Below are positions 55,813-64,000 of a DNA stretch of 64,000 bases, piece after piece. Numbering within the stretch: position 1 is the stretch's first letter; every line of letters begins with the position of its first letter. A program made the translations under genes and the position numbers. This DNA is from Staphylotrichum longicolle (lineage: Eukaryota; Ascomycota; Sordariomycetes; Sordariales; Chaetomiaceae): contig JAHCVI010000005.1 in the NCBI GenBank assembly GCA_019096155.1, positions 2,862,468-2,926,467 of the forward strand, given 5' to 3'. A model generated the notes under the pieces. That model ran no database searches, was not told where the DNA came from, and saw only the letters and a program-made list of their open reading frames with translations.

Positions 55813-56920
55813 GGTATCTTTCGCTCATAGCATCGTCATTCGTCAAGAGTCCAGAGATGGGATGAGGCGACGTTGGGATGCCAAGCCGTCACAGGGGCCA
55901 TGGTGTCCTGTCCTCCCGCTGTCCAATGCCCTGTACTTGGTAGCGCCACAGAACCCTGCCAAGGCCGTCGGAACGAGCCGAGCGCATGACAAAAAGAAAG
56001 GAAAATTGAAGACGGGAAGCCGAGAAGGGGCTCTTGGTGGCCAGGCCGGAATGATGCTGGATCGCCCAGCTTTATGTCAGGGCCTCGAGCTATCTTCGAC
56101 AGACTGTGTAACTATTCAGGGAGTTTATCAACCTAAGGTAGTTGGTTGTCAATGGAAGGATGAGGAACTGGCATGTCCACTGTCCACTGCAGCTGCAGGC
56201 CAATTTGAAGTCGGCGAACAGGGGTTGCTTCTTAATTTAGGGTTAGGGTCGCCGAATTGTACTGAACATTTCGTGGCTGCCTGCCACAATCCGGACCCTG
56301 AAGAGTGCCTTCCTCTGCACCCAAATCCGACAATATTGTCTGAAAGGAAAACCAAACTCATTTCTGTCCTGTCCTCGAAGATCCACGCGTGTTTTCGGTC
56401 CGCAATTGTATGCTCGGCGATGTTCGGATTTAGTTACCCAGCCTGAAGTCAGCCCAACCCGCGCGTCCTGACAAGCTCTCGGCAATTGCTCGGAGCTCCG
56501 AAACGAGGCCTTGCCTCAACAGTGAAAAAACCCTGCTGCCAAAACTGCACACAGAGAGAGCATCCGTCAACCTTGATCCGCAGGCATCTGATTCCGAGGC
56601 CCGTCGAGTCATCGTTTTAGTAATTTGTCATCCCCGTGCGACGCTGGCGGCAGGTTGATGCAGAGGGGACGTGGTTTTCCATTTCTAGTTTCGATGGCGC
56701 CAAGTGATGGGGAGTGCAGCCATCATCGTTATTATCAGATCGATTGATAAACCCTCGGCGCCCAAGCTCGATCGTTCTCGGCCCCGAGATTCGTCTCTGT
56801 CTTGTCTCGGAGACCCTACCCCTAGACAGCTCTCCCTTGCCACTGCCAGTGGCGTGCTTGTGTTTCGTCCGACCCGTACGGAATTGTCCGGCGCGTAGCC
56901 CGATAGCTCCGCTGAGCACC
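55813..56920. promoter_or_regulatory. Divergent promoter region (acid phosphatase / Zn2Cys6) with TTAGGG motif
   Basis: 1.1 kb between divergent start codons, no gene supported. TTAGGGTTAGGG occurs at 56237-56248. Confidence 0.5.
56237..56248 (+). promoter_or_regulatory. TTAGGGTTAGGG motif
   Basis: Two perfect TTAGGG units in a divergent promoter. Possible Tbf1-like binding site; sequence match only. Confidence 0.55.
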
Positions 56921-59621
56921 ATGTCGGAGCCGAGCGAGCGCAGCAACAGCCCCGCGGCCACTGAGTCGCACCACGACGGCGGGGATCATCACGACGACGA
57001 CGGCCGCCCGCCCCCGCGCAAGCGCCAGCGGGTCCGCCTGTCGTGTCTGGAGTGCCGCCGCCGGAAGCTGTCGTGCGACCGCGAGTTCCCCTGCTCGCGC
57101 TGTCTGCAGTCGGGCACCCCGGAGCGCTGCGAGTATGAGACCCGGCCCGGCTTGGCACCCCCGAACAAGCTCGGCCTCCCGCCGACCGCCCTGGCCGGCC
57201 TCGATGCCCGCCTGTCGCTGCCGAGCACCGGCGGGGAGTCCCCCTACTTCCGTAAGGATGCCCGCGAGTCGGACCGCATCCGCCGCCTCGAGCTCGAGGT
57301 CGCCCAGCTCAAGAGCCTCCTGGTGAAGCAGGTCTCGTACGACGGCAGCACCATCCAGGAACGCTCGCCGCCCGACCATGCCAAGTCGGACGCCGGCGCC
57401 GAGCCCGACGTGGACGTCCCGCCCTTCTTGCAGACCCAGCAGACGTGTGCCGACAAGGACGAGCTCCGCTTCTTCAAGGGCGCCGAGTTCAAGACCCGGT
57501 ACTTTGGGCCCCACAGTGCATTCCTGGCCTTCCAAGAGGTATGCTCGACCCGTGCTTTGTGCCCAAGACCTCCGACGGCCGCTAACATCCGCACAGCTCA
57601 CTGGATTGTGTCCCTTCATGAAGGAGACCTCAAAGGAGTGGCTCCGGCCGCTGCACATCCACCAGACCAAGGACCGCCGCAAGGACGCCGAGGAGAGGGA
57701 TCTCAGGTTCCGCGAGCCCGACCTCGCCCTCGAGGCCCTCCTCCCTTCCAAGGAGGAGACAGACAACCTGGTCAACATCTACCTGGACCAGTTCGAGCAG
57801 GTCCACCGCATTGTCCACATCCCCAGCTTCCGGCGGGACTATGCCAAGTTCTGGCTGCCGTCGGAAACCCGCAATGCCGCCTTCACTGCCATGGTCTTGG
57901 CCATCATGGGCATCTCGAGCTGTCTCGGAGCCCAGATGCCGCCCAGGTTCGAAAAGATGATGTCGTGCTCGCACGCCAACGCCATCCGGTGGATCGAAGC
58001 GGTCGATCGGTGGCAGGAGCGGCAGAGCCAGAAGCACCGCCGTTTGATCCACTACCAGATCGCCTGCCTCGTCTACCTCGCCAAGCGCATCAACACGATG
58101 AAGAAGAAGCGCTTCTGGAAGACGGCCGGCGCCATGACCCAGGACGCCATATGCGTCGGCCTCCACCGCGAGCCCAGCCACATGAGCGACAAGATCTCGC
58201 CCTTCAACCAGGAGATGCGCCGCCGTCTCTGGGCGACCATCCAGAGCTACGACCTCCAGGCCTCGTTCGACCACGGCCTGACGTCCATTCAATGCTCGCT
58301 CCACTACGACGTGAACCCGCCCCGCAACATCGACGACGACGAATTCGACGAAGACACCAAGGAACTGCCCCCGTCCCGTCCCGCCAACGAATACACCTTC
58401 TCCTCCTACCAACAGCTCAGCCGCCGCAGTCTCCCCCTCCGCCTCGAGCTCAGCCGCGTCCTCACGGGCCCGCGCGACAGCCTCGACTATGACAGCGTGA
58501 TCCGGTACACCAACGAGATCAACCAAGAAATCGACTCCCTCCCATCGTGGGATGTCGCCGACACGTCATCCGACCAGGGCGTCCTTAAGAAGCCCCTCCT
58601 CGCCTACACCCTCCTGCACATCCAGCTCCGCCAGTACATCATCCCTCTCCACCAGCCCTTCCTGCGCCTGCGCAAGGCCAACTCCAAATACCAATACTCT
58701 GAAATTATCTACTACAACGCGGCGCGCGACATGGTTCTGCTCAACGACCGGCTTGCGCAGCAGGGGATCCGCACGCTCAACTTCCTCCGCGAAGACGCGC
58801 TGACGCTGGCCATCAACCTCGCCAGCGTCACCATGCTGCAGCCGCGCGGGAGCACCAACATGATCATGATCAACTCGCAGCACACGCTGCAGCTGCTCGA
58901 GAAGTGCCTCGCCATGAAGGAGGACCGGATCCTGCGCTGCGGCAACAACGAGCCCTGGGGGTACAGCATCATGTGCGCCGCGTTTGGCCTCGTCGAGGCT
59001 CACCTCGGCACCAAGTCGCCCGAGGCGGCCAAGGCGGCGAGCGCGGAGCGGTTCGTGCATTTGCATTATAAGCTGTTTGCGGGGCAGGACCCGCCCGGGA
59101 GCCAGCAGTCTGTTGCGGCGGGGTCGGCGTCCGCTGCTGCTGCTGCCGCTGGTGGTAGTAGTAGTAGTGGGGTGGGCGTGTGCCCGGTAGGGACTGGTGC
59201 GGTTGGGGATCAAACAGGGAGCCGGGCGGTGGTTGCGACACCGTCATATGGGGCGTTTGCGCCGGCGCCGTCGCAGGAGGGGTTTGTGAGGTCAAAGGTT
59301 GGTGTCCTGCCGTATGCGGATATGGGGTCTGAGCTGGGCATGCTGACAGCGAAACAGTCGGTCACGCCCTTTGCGCCATCGTCCTCGCAGCAGGGCGCGG
59401 GACAGGTGGAGGTGCCCGGGACGCCGTGGTGGCTGCCGAACGCAGCGGATCCGTCGTCCATTCCACAGGTCGGTTTGGTTTCTCATGATTTGAACCCTCT
59501 TCGAGCTAACGCCCCTCAGATGCCTCCCCTGCACCCGGATTTTTCTCTCGAGACGCTGGGGTACAATCTCAACGAGCTGTGGGGGACTGGCACCTTTGAC
59601 TGGGAAGCCATGATGCCGTGA
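56921..59621 (+). CDS. Zn2Cys6 transcription factor with fungal-specific domain
   Basis: Nuclear regulator, targets unknown. Exons 56921-57538, 57597-59468 and probably 59520-59621; 863 residues if the 51-bp third intron is removed, 880 if retained in frame. Zinc cluster: CLECRRRKLSCDREFPCSRC then eight residues to the last Cys (CX2CX6CX5CX2CX8C), preceded by KRQRVR basic residues and followed by a coiled-coil dimerisation stretch (RIRRLELEVAQLKSLLVK). The middle domain (FEQVHRIVHIPSFRRDYAKFW, then RRRLWATIQSYDLQASFDHG) is the fungal TF type. The tail is Ser/Ala/Gly-rich and ends LNELWGTGTFDWEAMMP, a likely acidic-aromatic activation motif. The start ATG 56921 is chosen because upstream in-frame sequence is not protein-like. 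No frame shift seen. Confidence 0.9.
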
Positions 59622-59915
59622 TTCACGGATTGTAGGTTCTACCGCCCACACGGCGTGGCGTTCTAATCGAGGCGATCTCTTGTTGGAAACGGAAAGAAAA
59701 GCAAGGCGTTGCAACGTGTATACCCAAATCCTCACTTAATCTAGTCATGGTCAGGAAATAGCATGCATTTTTTTTTGGCTCTTGTGGCCCGCCATTTTTA
59801 TGATAGAGACAACGATTATTTGAGCTAATATGGCCGTGTCCCAGCACAAGACTTGGGAGCTGCAATCTGCCATCTTGAAAGGGCCACACAACGAGCCCTG
59901 GATGTCGGGGCCAGT

Positions 59916-59945
59916 GTCAGGTGAAAGGGGGTCAGGTGAAAGGGG
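59916..59945. repeat. 15-bp perfect tandem duplication
   Basis: GTCAGGTGAAAGGGG occurs twice with no spacer. Confidence 0.9.
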
Positions 59946-60126
59946 GCTGCCCCAGCAACATGCCAAGCAGGGGACAGTCCATTTCCATACTCAACCCCGA
60001 CGCTCTTGACCGCCTGCTTCAATCTACCTCAAACCCTAGGTAACCACTCAATCCCTTTTGTGGTTCCCCAACAGAAGCCGGCAGAAGCGGCCCACGGGAG
60101 GTTGCCAGAGCAACACTCCTTCGATC

Positions 60127-60136
60127 AGGGTTAGGG
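60127..60136 (+). promoter_or_regulatory. AGGGTTAGGG telomere-like motif upstream of DAD1
   Basis: Third TTAGGG-type motif of the window, about 180 bp before the DAD1 start codon. Function inferred only by analogy. Confidence 0.5.
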
Positions 60137-60313
60137 TCATCAATCCCACTGCGGGGCACGTTTGGATGAGTTGCTGCCCCACCACTGATTGGCTCAGTGT
60201 CACTTGCAACTCACTCACTCACTCACGGCAACCCGCGTCGCGTCTCAATTAAACCACCACCCACTTCACCACCACCATCCGACCCAACCAACAAGACACC
60301 CAGTCACAAAAAA

Positions 60314-60957
60314 ATGGCATCCCAACAACACCAACGCTCAACCTCCTCCGCCCCGGCCCCCCAGCGAGAAAAAACTTACTTTGAACAACAACGCCAGGAA
60401 CTCATGGGAGAAATCGCCATGGTACGTCCACCAGCAGCAGCATTCAGCAGCAGTCAGCAGAACCAGGGCAGATTTGGTGCCGATCCTCCCGCCCCTCCTC
60501 ACCCCGCCCCCGGTCCCGCCCCGGTCCCGCAACACACTTGAGAGAAAGAGAGGGGGCATAATAAGCACTAGAAAAGACGAAGTCCAACGCTGACGTTCTG
60601 CCGGGGAACAGAGCTTTGAGCACGTCCTGGCCAACATCAACAAGCTGAATCGGTCGCTTGAGGCGGTCGTTGCCGTACGTCTCTTCTCCTCTAATGTTTC
60701 TTTCCCCTTCTTTTTGTCCTTGCTAGGACGACCAGTGGATGGGTTGGTGGGGCGTTGTATCGTGTTTTTTACTCTGTTGTCTGACGCGGGGTGGGGTGTG
60801 TGCGCAGGTGGGCAACGAGTTCTCGTCGGTGGAGGCGCTGTGGTCGCAGTTTGAGAATGTCATGGCCAAGGATGCGGAGGAGGGCGGTGGTGGCAATGCT
60901 GGGAAAGGGGAGGGGCAGGAGGAGGGTGAAGGGGTCAAGAATGAGAGGATCGAGTGA
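60314..60957 (+). CDS. DAD1: DASH/Dam1 complex subunit Dad1
   Basis: Small subunit of the DASH ring that couples kinetochores to microtubules. Exons 60314-60421, 60612-60674 and 60808-60957; 106 residues. The spliced core reads EKTYFEQQRQELMGEIAM, SFEHVLANINKLNRSLEAVV and VGNEFSSVEALWSQFENVM, which is the Dad1 signature almost end to end. The C-terminal about 30 residues are Gly/Glu-rich and look dispensable. All three exons join in phase 0 (donors GTACGT, GTACGT). The ATG at 60314 is preceded by an A-run, a good fungal start context. Introns of 190 and 133 bp split a very short gene, so it is easy to miss. Confidence 0.94.
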
Positions 60958-61850
60958 GTGAGTGGCTACAATCTAAATCATGAAATAGGACGGATAGGGA
61001 TGGTGAAGGTTAGACAATGATACCCCATAACATGAATTTCAACGCTCGGGAATACATAAGAGAGTCGCGATGGTTGTTGCGCACAGAGTTGAGGTTTTAA
61101 GTTTGTTTCTTCTTATATTCCCTAGCCCCCTATCCCGAATCAACAAACAAGAAGATGGATATCCTTTGTTAGACACAAAAATGTTGGAAAAAGCCCCGGA
61201 CTCGAGCCTCAGTTCTCCTGCTCAAAACTCCCCACACCCCCAACTTGGCGTGGGCAAGAGAGGAGACAGTGACCAGCAACGGCCTCGTCCGCAGAGCCCA
61301 TCCCCATTCCTTCCCTTCCCGTCCTTCCCATCCTATCCTCAAGTGGTATCGCATCCCTTCTAAAACCCTATTGCAGCGTTCACGAAGAGAACGGATACTC
61401 GCCAGTAAAACACCGGTGTCCGGTGCCCATATATAACCAACAACAGCAACAACAGCCCGTCATCATCCATCCATCCCGTCCATCCCTCGTCCCCCGTTCA
61501 GCAAACAAAAGATAGAAGAATGAACAGAGAGCAAAAATAAAAAAAAAATCCCAGAAAGTCAGTCGCCCGCTTTGTATGCCTCGCCGTTGCCATCGGTAAG
61601 GTCGTGACAGAAGAAAGGAAAACAGAAAATGAGGTGTCAGAAGGATAAGTAGAAAAAGAATGCCCTATAGGGCATGAGAAAAGAAAACAGAAGCAACAAC
61701 AGCGCATGTCGTGTCGGCATCATGCATGCAGTTAGTAAGTCGTCGTCATCAACCTTCTCGCCAACCCTCCTCAACTCAACTCTCCTCTCCTCAACCCCTT
61801 TTCCCCTATCCCCTCATCTGGCCGCCATCCCGGCGCTCTCTTTCCCCTTC
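60958..61850. other. Intergenic between convergent DAD1 and RHO4
   Basis: 893 bp; AAC/CAG-rich (about 61437-61460) and A-rich stretches of presumed 3' UTR. No gene supported. Confidence 0.5.
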
Positions 61851-62982
61851 TCACACCAGCGCGCACTTTCTCTTCTTCTTCTTAACAATGGGAATCTGCA
61901 CGCCATCGCTCCCGTACGTTATCCCACCACCACCACCGCCGCTCCCCGACTTGCCCCCCAGCCCGACGGCCGTGCTCCCCCTCCTCGCCGCGAAACCCGA
62001 ACTGTTGCCGCCCGAGCCCGACCCCGCGGCGGCCTCGGCCTCGAGCGTCTTGCGGTCGTTGGCGACGACCGTCAGCAGAGCGCGCTCAAAGATCTCCTCG
62101 ACGCCCGTCATCTCCTTGCTGCTGCACTCCATGTACTGCGCGCCCATCTTCTTGGCGACCGCGAGCCCCTGCTCCGTGGTCACCGGCGTGAGCCCTTGCG
62201 TCTTGAGCATGTCGATGCACGTCTTCTTGTAGCGGAGGTCCGACTTGAGACCGACCAGAATCAGGGGAGTGTAGGGGCAGAAGTGCAGGACTTCGGGGTA
62301 CCACTAAGAGTGGGGGAGAGATGGGTTAGTTACTTCGAGGAAGCGAGACCGTGGGAGTAGGGAAAACAAACCTTGTCCATTACGTTTTCGAGAGAGTTGG
62401 GGCAGTCGATGGCGAAGCAGACAAAGATGAGGTCGGTTTCGGGGTACGAGAGCGGGCGGAGTCGGTCGTACTCCTCTTGCCCGGCCGTGTCCCAGAGCGC
62501 CAGCTCCACCGTCTTACCGGTTGGCGGGTGTACGGGGTAGGTGATGTAGTTTTCGAAGACGGTTGGGACATATTTCTGGGAACAGGGTTAGGACGTGGTC
62601 GTGCGCAAAGGCGGCGAGTGAGGAGTGGAATGCAGCGCATCATGCGGGAGTCGAGATGCTATGCGACCGAGCGAATCGATCGCAGTAAGGCCTTGAGTGC
62701 ACGCACCTCTGGAAAGTATCCTTGACTGTAGCTAATGAGCAGGCAGGTCTTGCCGCAGCCGCCGTCGCCGACGACGACGATCTTCTTGGAGTAGGCGGGG
62801 CCCTCCGTCATGGCCGTGCCCGAGGATTCCCTGCCGGTCGAGCTGCTCATCATTGTGCTGACTGTCCCGTCACTCGACCGCGTGCCGCGTGTGTCTCGCC
62901 GCCGCGACTCGGGCCTTGGTGAGGCGTTGCTGTCGCGCCGGTCTTGCAAGTAGGAGGAGTTGCGGTACTGGTATGACGCCAT
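61851..62982 (-). CDS. RHO4: Rho4-type GTPase
   Basis: Membrane-anchored switch needed for septation in filamentous fungi, acting on formins and actin ring assembly. Exons 62707-62982, 62372-62575 and 61851-62303; 310 residues. A Ser/Arg-rich N-terminal extension of about 65 residues, usual for Rho4, precedes P-loop GDGGCGKT. Then VPTVFENYI (switch I), LWDTAGQEEYDRLRPLSYP (switch II with the catalytic Gln), LVGLKSDLR (G4) and MECSSKEM (G5). The Gly/Ser-rich hypervariable tail ends KKKKRKCALV, a polybasic stretch plus CaaX box for geranylgeranylation. Introns join in phase 0. A useful contrast with the atypical GTPase at 26628-28984. Confidence 0.96.
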
Positions 62983-64000
62983 GGCGTGTAAGGGGTGTGT
63001 GATCGGGTGATGGTGGTTGTGTCAGGGTGTTTTAGTGGTGGAATGTGTCCAAGCCACCGAGGTCTGAGGCGCTGTCTGTTTGCGTTGTTGAGCAAAAGAA
63101 AAGGCACGCCCGAGGAATCTGTGCTTGGGAACGCAAATGCTGGGTCTGATCGTCGTCGTCCCCACCCCGCCCGGATGAAAATGTCGAGTAGTCTGTGTCC
63201 TCGAGTCAAGGTGGTTGTGCGATGATGCGAGCGGTGATGCAAGGTGTTGCTGGACTCGAGGGCTTTTTTTTTTTTCTTCGGGTGATTGATGCGTTGGTCG
63301 AAGGGACCAGGACTGGGACGGGAATCGTGTGGATGAAGGGAGCAGACAGCTTGCACCCTGCGGGAAGTAAACAGTCGACCGGGCAACCATTCCTGCAATT
63401 GGTTTGATGACACAACCGCGGGGCTAAAAATGGCAGGGGACCCACTGCAGGGAATCGCAATCTGGAACAAGGCAGGAACTTGGGGACAAGCACTGTACAA
63501 GGCGGGGTAGCTTCCCCTGGTGCAACTGCTTCATTTTCCTGGTGCTACAATCGCCCCATCAACAATGCACACTTTACCAACCTCGTAAATTCAAGTTTCG
63601 ATCCCTTTTCTTCTGAATGTCTTGTGTGCTTAACCCTTCCCCTTTGGCCATCTCCAGCCCTACGTAGTGAGCATGTACCCGTCCAGACCCCGCTGTGGAG
63701 TTTTCAGCTGCCTTGTTTGTCGTGCTAGTGCGGTTTCGGGTGTTTATCGGCTCGGCGAGAGCCAGGCCATCTTTTGCGCGTGCTCTTCAATTTCAAGTTT
63801 CTTTCAACCTGTTTGGCGCATTTGCGAGGTCCAAGGAAGCAACCTCCCAACCACCAAGATTCTGGGATCGTGGCTGGGCTCTGTCCTAAGATGACGAAGC
63901 TCTAACCGCGCAACCCACGAAATCCTGTGCCAGTCAGGATTTTTCGCATCCCCCTCTTCGCATTGCAGGTGGGCCATCGGCAGAGTTTTCACCGTGAAGC
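62983..64000. promoter_or_regulatory. RHO4 upstream region to window end
   Basis: 1.0 kb with no gene recognised; a T-run (about 63266-63276) and CT-rich stretches suggest the RHO4 5' UTR/promoter. The next gene must lie outside the window. Confidence 0.45.

Larger units (their letters stand above)
59622..60313. promoter_or_regulatory. Intergenic: DAD1 promoter with short direct repeats
   Basis: 692 bp. Contains two tandem 15-bp copies of GTCAGGTGAAAGGGG (59916-59930, 59931-59945), an AGGGTTAGGG motif at 60127-60136 (about 180 bp before DAD1), and CACT/CACC-rich leader sequence. Confidence 0.55.

Overview
The window looks like nuclear DNA of a filamentous ascomycete, most likely a GC-rich member of the Sordariomycetes. 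Reasons: many short introns (47-280 bp) with GTRNGT-type donors, CTAAC/CTGAC branch sites and CAG/TAG acceptors; coding thirds strongly biased to G/C; and a typical Pezizomycotina gene set (Zn2Cys6 regulators, a NACHT-ankyrin STAND protein, a DASH/Dad1 subunit, Rho4, Sog2, a DSC ubiquitin-ligase subunit). The order is inferred from protein likeness only.

I support 23 protein-coding genes. Left to right: BCD1 snoRNP assembly factor (-), DENN/AEX-3 protein (-), a gene-poor 3.5 kb, Scd6/LSM14 (-), an unknown multi-pass membrane protein (-), TCF25/Rqc1 (+), ATX1-like copper chaperone (+), a Zn2Cys6 regulator (+), a Bna3-like aminotransferase (-), an atypical Rho-like GTPase (+), Dsc3-like protein (+), MTR4 RNA helicase (-), a NACHT-ankyrin NLR (+), two tandem F-box paralogues (-), TSC13 enoyl reductase (+), a BLOC1S1-like gene (-), SOG2 (-), a short RecQ helicase (+), 2.7 kb of unusual low-complexity DNA with hairpins, a secreted acid phosphatase (-), a second Zn2Cys6 regulator (+), DAD1 (+) and RHO4 (-). 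Most are housekeeping. The accessory-looking block is the NLR plus F-box pair (35.8-41.8 kb). Sog2 (RAM signalling) and Rho4 are both polarity/septation genes, but nothing else suggests a cluster or operon-like unit.

A recurrent feature is that about a third of the genes change reading frame at a short G or C run although the protein plainly continues in the next frame. At least twelve such one-base shifts are visible in nine genes (BCD1, DENN, TCF25, first Zn2Cys6 gene, Bna3-like, Dsc3-like, second F-box, BLOC1S1-like, SOG2). The simplest reading is homopolymer indel error in the assembly rather than real pseudogenes. I give each such gene as one CDS and mark where the frame moves.

The least ordinary biology is a Rho-like GTPase with a long disordered N-terminus, an altered switch II and no prenylation box (26.6-29.0 kb); the NLR with near-identical ankyrin units, one interrupted; and a pair of related imperfect hairpins flanking a 19-G tract (52.9-53.3 kb). 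No tRNA, rRNA, CRISPR array or intact transposon was recognised.
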